Below are positions 1 to 6,716 of a stretch of DNA of 9,662 nucleotides, piece by piece; positions within the stretch are counted from its first letter, which is position 1; each line of letters starts with the position of its first letter. The notes under the pieces are model-generated. The model was not told the origin of the DNA. It did no database searches and saw only the letters and a list, made by a program, of their open reading frames with translations. The stretch is from Pseudomonadota bacterium (GTDB taxonomy: Bacteria; Pseudomonadota; Alphaproteobacteria; Rhizobiales; Xanthobacteraceae), in the NCBI GenBank assembly GCA_023432885.1, contig JAEZEU010000132.1, positions 1 to 9,662 of the forward strand. Direction: 5' to 3'. Both the position numbers and the translations under genes were made by a program.

Positions 1-2132
1 GGCTGCGCGATGTCCTCGGCATCGACCTCGTCAAAGGGGATGCCGATCTCCGAGAGATCGTACAACAGATTGTTGAGCAGGATTTGCAGCGGCAGCAGCG
101 GCAAGAACGGCAACACGACGGAGGCCAGCGCCATCGAAAGCATGTTGCCGAAGTTCGAGCTGGTGCCCATCCGCACATACTTCAGGATATTGGCGAAGGT
201 TCTGCGGCCCTCGCGCACGCCGACTTCCAGTACTGAAAGATCTTGCGCAAGCAAGATCATATCGGCGGCCGCACGCGCGATTTCGGTTGCGCCGGCGACG
301 GAAAGTCCGACGTGGGCAGCGTGGATGGCGGGCGCATCATTGACGCCATCGCCGAGAAAGCCGACGACGTGGTGCGACCGCAGCGCATGGATGATGCGCC
401 TTTTCTGGTCGGGATCGACGCGTGCGAACAGGTCGACCTCATCGACGTGGGCCGCGAGCCCGCTGTCGGAAAGCTGGTCGATCTCCGCGCCGGTGAGAAT
501 GTGGCTGGAGGGCAGGCCGACCGCGGCGGCGACATGGCCGACGACAGCAGCGTGATCGCCGGAGATGATTTTGAGGCGGATTCCCGATGCGGCGAGGCTT
601 GCGACCGCTTCACCGGCGTCGCGCTTCGGCGGATCGGCGAAGACGCAGAACCCGACAAGCGTCAGTTGGCTCTCGTCCGCGAGGCCGGCTTCGCCTTGCT
701 GGTCCGGGACGGATTTGACGGCTACGCCAAGCAGGCGAAAACCGTCAGCGGCATAGCCGCGCTCCAGCACCTCGATCCTCTTGCGCCACTCCTCGTCGAG
801 GGGTCGTGCGACGCCACCTATTTCGACCGCGACGGCACGCGACAGGATGGCTTCGGGCGCGCCCTTGACGATCAGCAGCCTTTCCTGGCCGTGCGCCGCC
901 AGGACAGAAAGGCAGCGGCGCTGGAAATCGAACGGCACTTCCGAAAGACAGACCCAGTCTTTCGGCGTTTCAGGAGCGGCTGCCAGCAGCGCATCGTCAA
1001 GCGGGCTGCGCACGCCGGCCTGGAAAGCGCTGTTGAGGCGCGCCAATTCGAGCACGCGCGCGCTGCTCCTGGCCTCGGCGTCGACATTGCCCTCGAGCGT
1101 GATCTTCGCCTCGGTCAGCGTGCCGGTCTTGTCGACGCACAGGACGTCCATGGCGCCGAGATCGTGGATGGCCGAAAGGCGCTTGACGATGACCTGCCGC
1201 GCGGCCATGCGCTGCGCTCCGCACGCCAAGGTGACCGTCATCACCATTGGCAGCAGTTCTGGCGTCAATCCCACGGCAAGCGCTACCGCAAACAGGAACG
1301 ATTCCATCGCCGGACGATGGGCGGCGAGATGCGCCAGCAGCACGAACAGCGTGAGGAACAGCGTCAACCGCAGGATCAACAATCCGAGCCGCCGTACGCC
1401 TTCTTCGATCGCGGTCGGCGGCGAATTCGCCTCAAGCGCTGCGGCAATCGCGCCAAAGCGCGTGCGGTTGCCGGTCTCCACGACCAGCATTACGCCGTCG
1501 CCACCGACCACGCTGGTACCGGAGAACAGCGCGTTGCGGGCTTCCGCCGGCAGGGTCGAAGCGCAAGGCGCTGTGCTCTTGGCGGCGGGAAATGCCTCTC
1601 CCGTCATCAAGGCTTCGTTGACCTGCAGATCGCGGGCTTCGAGAGCGACGCCGTCCGCAGGCACGAGATCGCCGGTGCGCAGATGCACGATGTCGCCAGG
1701 CACGATGTCGGCGACGGGAAGGGCTGTGATCGCGCCGTCACGGACGACATCGGCGTGAATGGCTACCGACCGTCGCAGCGCTTCGGCCGCGCGTTCCGCG
1801 CGGTGCTCCTGGACGATGTCGAGGGTGAGCGACATTGCCACGACGCAGACGATGATGACAAAGCTGCCGAGATCGCCGCTGAAGCCGGAGATCGCGGCCG
1901 CAACGAGCAGGATCGCTACCAGCGGATTGAGAATGCGATGGCCCAGCTTGCGCAGGATTGATCGGGTTTGTGTCGTTTCAACCCGGTTGAGCCCGAAGGA
2001 TCGCAGCCGGTGTTCCGCCTCGGCTTGCGACAATCCGCTTGTCTGCGTCCGCAGCAACGCAAGCAGGGCGTCGCTAGCGGTGCACCAGAACGGTGCGGTC
2101 ATGTGACGGGCAAATGACGGTTCTGGGTTCAT
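1..2132 (-). CDS. mgtA: Magnesium-translocating P-type ATPase (MgtA/MgtB type, IIIB), C-terminus cut by window edge
   Basis: The minus strand reads 710 codons without a stop and runs off the left edge. The product is a membrane cation pump that couples ATP hydrolysis to ion import; this subfamily imports Mg2+. In order it shows two N-terminal membrane segments (about residues 66-104), the actuator loop with TGEA, a fourth membrane segment with LTPELLPM, the phosphorylation motif DKTGTLT (Asp334), and the hinge GDGVNDAP (residues 594-601). The stretches around LTPELLPM, DKTGTLT and ASSNFGNM-type TSSNFGNML follow MgtA rather than calcium or heavy-metal pumps. By comparison with enterobacterial MgtA (about 900 residues, recalled), roughly 150 residues with the last membrane helices lie outside. 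The actuator motif is TGEA where most P-ATPases have TGES; the catalytic Glu is kept. The start is the first ATG; an alternative is Met11 at 2102. Neither has a clear Shine-Dalgarno. It diverges from phaC across 115 bp. The family is certain; the transported ion is inferred. Confidence 0.93.
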   Translation of the reverse strand, partial: MNPEPSFARHMTAPFWCTASDALLALLRTQTSGLSQAEAEHRLRSFGLNRVETTQTRSILRKLGHRILNPLVAILLVAAAISGFSGDLGSFVIIVCVVAMSLTLDIVQEHRAERAAEALRRSVAIHADVVRDGAITALPVADIVPGDIVHLRTGDLVPADGVALEARDLQVNEALMTGEAFPAAKSTAPCASTLPAEARNALFSGTSVVGGDGVMLVVETGNRTRFGAIAAALEANSPPTAIEEGVRRLGLLILRLTLFLTLFVLLAHLAAHRPAMESFLFAVALAVGLTPELLPMVMTVTLACGAQRMAARQVIVKRLSAIHDLGAMDVLCVDKTGTLTEAKITLEGNVDAEARSSARVLELARLNSAFQAGVRSPLDDALLAAAPETPKDWVCLSEVPFDFQRRCLSVLAAHGQERLLIVKGAPEAILSRAVAVEIGGVARPLDEEWRKRIEVLERGYAADGFRLLGVAVKSVPDQQGEAGLADESQLTLVGFCVFADPPKRDAGEAVASLAASGIRLKIISGDHAAVVGHVAAAVGLPSSHILTGAEIDQLSDSGLAAHVDEVDLFARVDPDQKRRIIHALRSHHVVGFLGDGVNDAPAIHAAHVGLSVAGATEIARAAADMILLAQDLSVLEVGVREGRRTFANILKYVRMGTSSNFGNMLSMALASVVLPFLPLLPLQILLNNLLYDLSEIGIPFDEVDAEDIAQ

Positions 2133-2199
2133 GGGCGCCTGAATTGAGCGATCAGGGGGCGAGAAGTATGCTTCTTGGCGGAGAGAGCGCCTCGGACAA

Positions 2200-2213
2200 T
2201 TGAGGTAACGCAA
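2200..2213. promoter_or_regulatory. FixK/FNR-type box between mgtA and phaC
   Basis: The sequence TTGAGGTAACGCAA is an exact match to the box described for Bradyrhizobium FixK2, TTG(A/C)-N6-(T/G)CAA. It is the only such match I see in the 115-bp divergent gap. Its centre (2206.5) is 41.5 bp from the phaC ATG. It has the same half-site arrangement (TTGA left, GCAA right) as the second box at 6640-6653. Orientation to the -10-like hexamers favours control of phaC; an effect on mgtA is possible but no good -10 lies at the right distance on that side. The match is visible; binding is inferred. Confidence 0.6.
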
Positions 2214-2234
2214 ATCCAAATCGAAACTTGCGGC

Positions 2235-2240
2235 TAGAAA
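2235..2240 (+). promoter_or_regulatory. Candidate -10 of the phaC promoter
   Basis: TAGAAA (4 of 6 to TATAAT) begins 28.5 bp after the centre of the FixK-like box, close to the 29.5 bp expected for a class II FNR/CRP-type promoter. This places transcription initiation at about 2247-2248, on or next to the phaC ATG. The mRNA would then be leaderless or nearly so, which fits the absence of a Shine-Dalgarno. Confidence 0.4.
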
Positions 2241-2247
2241 TTCGATC

Positions 2248-4068
2248 ATGACGGCATCGAGATCGGCCCACCAGCTTCTTGCATTCCCATCGACCCGCGC
2301 GAGCCCGCAAGCGCCGCAGCCGGCGACATCTCCGGCTGCTCCCGATGTGCCGCCTTCGATCCCGGAAGCGGTCGACCGCGCCGTGCACGCCGCCATGGCG
2401 CGTTTCACCGGCGGCGTTTCGCCGGCTGCGCTCGCACTGGCCTTTGCCGACTGGCAGCTGCATCTGGCGGCAGCGCCCGGCAAGCAGTTTGCGCTCGCGG
2501 GCGAGGCGGCACGAAGCGCCCATCGCCTCGCCGAAGCGGTGGTCCTTCCGAATGCGAAGTTCGCGCCGTGGTCCGTCATCGAGCCCGCACCTGCCGATCG
2601 CCGCTTCTCGGCCCCTGATTGGGAACTGCCGCCCTTCAACATGATGGCACAGGCGTTCCTGCTCACCGAACGATGGTGGCATTCGGCCACATCCGGTGTG
2701 CGCGGACTGTCGCAGTCCAATGCTTCGATCGCCGATTTCGCCGTGCGGCAATGCCTGGACATGATGGCGCCGTCCAACTTCGCCCTGGGCAATCCGGAGG
2801 TATGGCGCAAGACAATCGAAACGGGCGGCGGCAATCTCGCCGCCGGCCTGCGCAATTGGCTGGAGGATGCGCACACCTTGCTAGGGTCAGGCCGGCTCGG
2901 CAGCGCAATCCCCTTCGCGGTCGGCAAGGATGTCGCGACTACGCCGGGCAAGGTGGTCTATCGAAACCGGCTGATCGAGCTGATCCAGTATTCGCCGCAG
3001 ACGGCGGAAGTCCGGCCCGAGCCGGTGCTGATCGTGCCGGCGTGGATCATGAAGTACTACATCCTCGATTTGTCGCCGCACAATTCGCTGGTGCGCTACC
3101 TGGTCGGGCAGGGATTCACTGTCTTCATGATCTCCTGGCGCAATCCCACGCCGGAAGACCGCGATCTCAGCCTTGAAGATTATCGCAAGCTCGGCATCGA
3201 TGAGGCGATTGCCGCCATCAATTCGATCGTGCCGGCGCAGCCGATCCACGCCGCCGGTTACTGCCTCGGCGGGACGCTGCTTTCCATCGCCGCCGCCCAT
3301 CTCGCCACGACGCGGCCGGATTGTCTGCGCTCGCTGACGCTGCTGGCCGCGCAAACGGATTTCACCGAAGCTGGGGAGCTGACGCTGTTCATCAATGAGA
3401 GCCAGGTTGCGTTTCTTGAAGACATGATGTGGGAGCGTGGCGTGCTCGGCACCGAACAGATGGCGGGCGCGTTCCAGATCCTGCGCTCGAACGACCTGAT
3501 CTGGTCGCGCGCGATCCGCGCCTATCTGATGGGCGAGCGCTCCGTGCCGAACGACCTGATGTCGTGGAATGCGGATGCCACGCGGATGCCTTACCGGATG
3601 CATTCCGAATATCTGCGCCGGTTGTTCCTCAACAATGAGCTGGCAGAGGGCCGCTACCATGCCGGTTGCGACCTGGTTTCGCTCTCGGACCTGCGCGATC
3701 CGATGTTCGTGGTCGGCACGCAGCGCGATCACGTCGCGCCGTGGCGCTCCACCTACAAGATCCATTACCTCGCTGCCGATACCGACATCACCTATGTGCT
3801 GGCGAGCGGCGGACACAATGCCGGTATCGTCGCGCCGCCGGGCGAAGAGGGGCATTCCTACCAAGTGCTCGCCAAGAAGGCCGATGCCCCCTATCTCGGT
3901 CCTGACGAATGGCTGCATGACGCAGCAAACCACCAGGGATCATGGTGGCCGGAATGGGTGCGCTTCCTCAACGAACACTCCGGCCCGCCCGTCGCGCCGC
4001 CGCCGATGGGTGGACCGGAGCAGGACACGCTCGCTGACGCGCCCGGCCAATATGTCCTGCAACGCTAA
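2248..4068 (+). CDS. phaC: Class I poly(R)-hydroxyalkanoate synthase
   Basis: This 606-residue protein polymerises (R)-3-hydroxyacyl-CoA, typically hydroxybutyryl-CoA, into polyester storage granules and stays on the granule surface. After a Pro/Ala-rich, poorly conserved head (about residues 15-45) come the PhaC N-terminal domain and an alpha/beta-hydrolase core. The lipase-like box is GYCLGGT with the nucleophile Cys339; the other triad members are Asp494 (TQRDHVAPW) and His523 (SGGHNAG). Their spacing is close to that of Cupriavidus PhaC (Cys319, Asp480, His508). TPGKVVYRN, LIQYSP, KYYILDLSP, VSWRNP-like ISWRNP and GSWWPEW are class I hallmarks, and the length is normal. No phaA, phaB, phaR or phasin gene is next to it, so it is probably a stand-alone or secondary synthase. 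The ATG lacks a Shine-Dalgarno; see the FixK-like box upstream. Its TAA overlaps the stop of the convergent kinase gene. Substrate range cannot be read from sequence. Confidence 0.95.
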   Translation: MTASRSAHQLLAFPSTRASPQAPQPATSPAAPDVPPSIPEAVDRAVHAAMARFTGGVSPAALALAFADWQLHLAAAPGKQFALAGEAARSAHRLAEAVVLPNAKFAPWSVIEPAPADRRFSAPDWELPPFNMMAQAFLLTERWWHSATSGVRGLSQSNASIADFAVRQCLDMMAPSNFALGNPEVWRKTIETGGGNLAAGLRNWLEDAHTLLGSGRLGSAIPFAVGKDVATTPGKVVYRNRLIELIQYSPQTAEVRPEPVLIVPAWIMKYYILDLSPHNSLVRYLVGQGFTVFMISWRNPTPEDRDLSLEDYRKLGIDEAIAAINSIVPAQPIHAAGYCLGGTLLSIAAAHLATTRPDCLRSLTLLAAQTDFTEAGELTLFINESQVAFLEDMMWERGVLGTEQMAGAFQILRSNDLIWSRAIRAYLMGERSVPNDLMSWNADATRMPYRMHSEYLRRLFLNNELAEGRYHAGCDLVSLSDLRDPMFVVGTQRDHVAPWRSTYKIHYLAADTDITYVLASGGHNAGIVAPPGEEGHSYQVLAKKADAPYLGPDEWLHDAANHQGSWWPEWVRFLNEHSGPPVAPPPMGGPEQDTLADAPGQYVLQR

Positions 4069-5603
4069 CGCAAAGATAGATGCGGCTCGGCGTGCGCCAG
4101 GGTTTCTTCCGGCGTTCCCGAGGCGTCGATGAGCTGCCATTCGATCGCGCCGGGATCGATGGCTTCCTGATCCAGTGCGACGGCTCCGGTGGCATCCGAA
4201 GCATCGCCACGCCGCAAGCCGATGCGCTGAACGCGGACCTCCGGTGCGGCCGTCAGAAAGAGGCCATGAAAGCCGATGCCGGCTGCGCGGGCGATTTCCG
4301 CCGCCGTGGTTCGCTCCGCCTCCGTCAGGAAGGCCGCATCCAGCATTGCAGACAGTCCTTGCGCCAGCACAAGGCGCGCGCGCTCGAACATCTCGCCGTA
4401 GACCCGCTCCGAACTGTCGCGCGTGTAGGCCGCCTCGGGCAGGCGCGTCAACGCATCGACGCCGGCAAGTTGCTTGCGGATAAGGTCCGAGCGCAGCAGC
4501 ACCGCACCGGGCGAAGGCAAAATCCGTCCGGCAATGGCGCGCGCGAGCACGCTCTTGCCGGTCCCCGAGCGCCCGCCGATCGCGACCAGGCATGTTTTGT
4601 CCGGTGCGATCAGATGCAGCGCCAGGCCGAAATAGGACTTGGCGTCGGCAAGGCAGGTGGGATCGTCCGGACGAAGTTCGTGCTTGGTGAAGGATACCAG
4701 CGCGCGGACCGCCGCGCGCATCGACAGAAACAGCGGCATCAGCACCAGCGCGTCGCCATGTTCGCGCCAGCTTGACTGCAGATAGGAGTTGAACAGGCGG
4801 TTCGCCGCATCGGCCTCCCCGAAATGCAGGAAGTCCATGATCGGGAAGGCGAGGTCGTAGAGCAGGTCCGTCGTCGCCATCGCGGCATCGAACTCGATGG
4901 CGTCGAACAGGACCGGCTTTTCGCCGATCATGACGATGTTGGCGAGATGTGCATCGCCATGACAGCGGCGTACCAGCCCGGCCGCTCCGCGCCGTTGCAA
5001 CAGGGCGAGATGATCGTGTAGGCGCCGGCGGCTCAGTTCATGCAGCCGAGCGACATCGTCCGCCCGCAGCGTGGGCTGCTGACGGAATTTCTCGGTGTTG
5101 CGATCGATGATCGTGCCAATCGAATCCGGCCATTGTGATTCCGTGACAACGGGTGCGTTCGCATGTGAGGCCAGCATGGTCTCCGCCAGTCTGTCCGCGG
5201 TCCCCGGCGGAATGGCGCGCGCAGCGGCAAGATGGTCGAGGGTCCGGCGCTCGTCGAAGCGTGCCATCTCCACTGCCCACTCGATCGGCGGTCCCTTGCC
5301 GCCGAGCGCAAGGCCATCCGCTTCGGACGTGACCGGTACGACCCGGCGATAGATGGCTGGCGCATTGCGGGCATTGACGACAAGCTCTTCCTCGCAGCAG
5401 CGCCTGCGCTGTTCGAGTGTCGTGTTGTCGAGAAACGGCAATTTGATCGCACGCTTGATCTTCAGCACGCGATCCGCTGACAGAAACACGATCGAGATGT
5501 GGGTATCGATGCGCCTTGCGGGTACACCGGTGCCGGCGCCGCCTGCCAGAAACGCCAGCACTTCGTCCTGCCCGCACACGCCGGGTGCCGCTTGCGCCGT
5601 CAC
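4065..5603 (-). CDS. Two-domain protein: aminoglycoside-phosphotransferase-like kinase fused to P-loop (AAA/zeta-type) kinase
   Basis: The product has 512 residues, with no characterised function that I know for this fusion (COG2187-like followed by COG0645-like). Residues about 30-330 look like a protein-kinase-fold phosphotransferase: the lysine-bearing segment RVLKIKRAIKLPF (near 45-57), the catalytic loop HGDAHLAN (215-222, Asp217) and the metal-binding segment LFDAIEFD (232-239). Residues about 337-512 form a P-loop kinase with Walker A GRSGTGKS (344-351) and a following RSDLIRK. The reading frame stays open upstream to an ATG at 5786, but that extension lies inside adh and its sequence looks like out-of-frame dehydrogenase. 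I therefore start at the GTG (5603) that overlaps the adh TGA as GTGA. This predicts translational coupling and co-transcription with adh. Its TAG overlaps the phaC stop. The substrate is unknown; true aminoglycoside resistance is unlikely from the context. Confidence 0.85.
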   Translation of the reverse strand: MTAQAAPGVCGQDEVLAFLAGGAGTGVPARRIDTHISIVFLSADRVLKIKRAIKLPFLDNTTLEQRRRCCEEELVVNARNAPAIYRRVVPVTSEADGLALGGKGPPIEWAVEMARFDERRTLDHLAAARAIPPGTADRLAETMLASHANAPVVTESQWPDSIGTIIDRNTEKFRQQPTLRADDVARLHELSRRRLHDHLALLQRRGAAGLVRRCHGDAHLANIVMIGEKPVLFDAIEFDAAMATTDLLYDLAFPIMDFLHFGEADAANRLFNSYLQSSWREHGDALVLMPLFLSMRAAVRALVSFTKHELRPDDPTCLADAKSYFGLALHLIAPDKTCLVAIGGRSGTGKSVLARAIAGRILPSPGAVLLRSDLIRKQLAGVDALTRLPEAAYTRDSSERVYGEMFERARLVLAQGLSAMLDAAFLTEAERTTAAEIARAAGIGFHGLFLTAAPEVRVQRIGLRRGDASDATGAVALDQEAIDPGAIEWQLIDASGTPEETLAHAEPHLSLR

Positions 5604-6583
5604 GGCCGCAGCACCGCCGCACCGACGAGCTTGCCGTCGCGCAATTGCGCCAGGGCCTCGTTGGCGTTCTGAAGCGGAAACTCCGTGGTGTGCGTCCTGA
5701 TGTTTGCCTCTGCAGCCACCTTCAGAAAGTCGATACCGTCCTTCCGGGTAAGGTTCGCGACGGAGACGAGCTGCCGTTCCTGCCACAGGATGCTGTAGGG
5801 GAAGGACGGGATATCGGACATATGGATGCCCGCACAGACCACGCGCCCGCCCTTGCGCACGGCGCGCAAGGCGAGCGGCACCAGCGCGCCGACGGGCGCA
5901 TAGATGATCGCCGCGTCAAGCGGGGCCGGCGGCAGATCCTCCGACGCGCCGGTCCACACTGCGCCGAGCGAGCGCGCCAGATCTTGTGCTTCAGCATCCC
6001 CCCTGCGGGTGAAGGCATAGACCGAGCGGCCTTGCCACCGTGCGACCTGAGCCACAATGTGGCCGGCGGCCCCGAAGCCGTAGATGCCGATGTGCTTGCC
6101 ATCTCCCGCCATGACGAGCGAGCGCCAGCCGATCAGGCCGGCGCAGAGCAGGGGAGCAAGCGCGGCATCGTCGCCGGCCTCGCCGAGCGGAAAGCAATAG
6201 CGCGCGTCCGCCACCAGATGAGAGGCGAAACCGCCGTCACGCGTGTAGCCGGTGAACTGCGGCCGATCGCAGAGATTTTCCTGGCCTCGCTCGCAGTAGG
6301 CGCAGTGTCCGCAGGTCCAGCCGAGCCAGGGCACTCCGACCCGCATCCCGGGTGCGAGATCCCTCACTCCGGCTCCCATCGCGTCGATCCGGCCGACGAC
6401 CTCATGACCGGGCACGATAGGATAGCGGATGTCCGGCAACTCACCGTCGACGACGTGAAGATCAGTTCGGCAGACGCCGCAGGCGCTAACCCTGACACGC
6501 ACTTCGCCGGCGCCCGCCGCAGGGTCCGGCCGCTGCTGCATCGTGAGCGCTGCCCCCGGGGCGACAAGAGTCATCGCATGCAT
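5600..6583 (-). CDS. Zinc-dependent alcohol dehydrogenase (medium-chain family)
   Basis: The product has 327 residues and should oxidise alcohols or reduce aldehydes with NAD(P)(H) in the cytoplasm. The catalytic zinc ligands are visible as Cys38 (GVCRTD), His60-Glu61 (PGHEVVG) and Cys147 (LLCAGL). Structural zinc is bound by Cys91, Cys94, Cys97 and Cys105 (CGHCAYCERGQENLC). The Rossmann glycine motif is GIYGFGAAGH (166-175). It resembles the subgroup of short zinc alcohol dehydrogenases of about 325-345 residues. The start ATG (MHAMTL) has AGGA about 9 bases upstream; Met4 is an alternative. It leads a two-gene operon with the downstream kinase (GTGA overlap) and diverges from hsp20 across a gap with a FixK-like box and a TAAAAT -10. 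A role in discarding reductant under oxygen limitation fits but is inferred. The natural substrate is unknown. Confidence 0.93.
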   Translation of the reverse strand: MHAMTLVAPGAALTMQQRPDPAAGAGEVRVRVSACGVCRTDLHVVDGELPDIRYPIVPGHEVVGRIDAMGAGVRDLAPGMRVGVPWLGWTCGHCAYCERGQENLCDRPQFTGYTRDGGFASHLVADARYCFPLGEAGDDAALAPLLCAGLIGWRSLVMAGDGKHIGIYGFGAAGHIVAQVARWQGRSVYAFTRRGDAEAQDLARSLGAVWTGASEDLPPAPLDAAIIYAPVGALVPLALRAVRKGGRVVCAGIHMSDIPSFPYSILWQERQLVSVANLTRKDGIDFLKVAAEANIRTHTTEFPLQNANEALAQLRDGKLVGAAVLRP

Positions 6584-6613
6584 TGGCAGGTTCCTGGCTG
6601 ACGAGCATGAACA

Positions 6614-6619
6614 ATTTTA
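6614..6619 (-). promoter_or_regulatory. Candidate -10 of the adh-kinase operon
   Basis: On the minus strand TAAAAT (5 of 6 to TATAAT) begins 27.5 bp from the centre of the FixK-like box at 6640-6653. The predicted start of transcription is about 6606, leaving a leader of about 23 nt that contains AGGA before the adh ATG. The geometry matches an activator-dependent class II promoter. Confidence 0.5.
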
Positions 6620-6639
6620 CGCGATGGCGCGAAGCCGGC

Positions 6640-6653
6640 TTGATTTGGCGCAA
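6640..6653. promoter_or_regulatory. FixK/FNR-type box between adh and hsp20
   Basis: TTGATTTGGCGCAA is an exact match to TTG(A/C)-N6-(T/G)CAA. On the adh side a TAAAAT lies at the expected distance. On the hsp20 side the hexamer at that distance (TAGCGT, 6676-6681) is poor, 3 of 6. The box could serve both genes, with adh the better supported target. A FixK2-like or other FNR-family protein is the likely binder. Confidence 0.62.
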
Positions 6654-6698
6654 CCCCACAACGCCTGCGGCATTCTAGCGTTAGTGATTGATGTGGGG
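6654..6698. repeat. 7-bp inverted repeat in the hsp20 promoter/leader
   Basis: CCCCACA at 6654-6660 is repeated inverted as TGTGGGG at 6692-6698, 31 bp apart. The left arm abuts the FixK-like box and the right arm lies 7 bp before the hsp20 Shine-Dalgarno. If transcription starts near 6688 only the right arm is in the mRNA, so it would act as DNA (an operator). It could equally be chance. It does not match CIRCE. Confidence 0.3.
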
Positions 6699-6705
6699 CT
6701 GAACC

Positions 6706-6711
6706 AGGAGG
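6706..6711 (+). promoter_or_regulatory. Strong ribosome binding site of hsp20
   Basis: AGGAGG sits 5 bases before the ATG at 6717. It decides the start: the same frame is open back to 6543, but that upstream part runs through the adh start region and promoter and has no such site. Confidence 0.85.
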
Positions 6712-6716
6712 AAAGC

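Noticed and set aside
243..1961. A 572-codon open frame on the plus strand
   Set aside because: It lies antisense to the P-type ATPase, is rich in Arg/Asp/Gly/His, has no recognisable domain and follows from the GC-rich third positions of the real gene.
2146..2157. TTGAGCGATCAG as a second FNR-type site near mgtA
   Set aside because: The half-sites are four rather than six bases apart and the second half is imperfect.
2887..3933. A 348-codon minus-strand open frame inside phaC
   Set aside because: It is antisense to the PHA synthase core, with shadow-type composition and no recognised motif.
4065..5603. Aminoglycoside resistance determinant
   Set aside because: The phosphotransferase fold is shared, but the fusion to a P-loop kinase and the operon with adh point to an unrelated housekeeping or stress role.
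5516..6601. A 361-codon plus-strand open frame opposite adh
   Set aside because: It is antisense to a gene with a complete set of zinc-ligand and NAD-binding motifs; it shows no domain of its own.
6639..6659. RpoH-like promoter CTTGATT...CCCCAC before hsp20
   Set aside because: The two elements resemble sigma32 boxes, but the 8-bp spacing is well short of the 11-16 bp required; the first element is better explained as half of the FixK-like box.
6543..6716. A 58-residue N-terminal extension of hsp20
   Set aside because: It crosses the adh start and the shared promoter. The AGGAGG just before 6717 and the family's normal length favour the shorter form.
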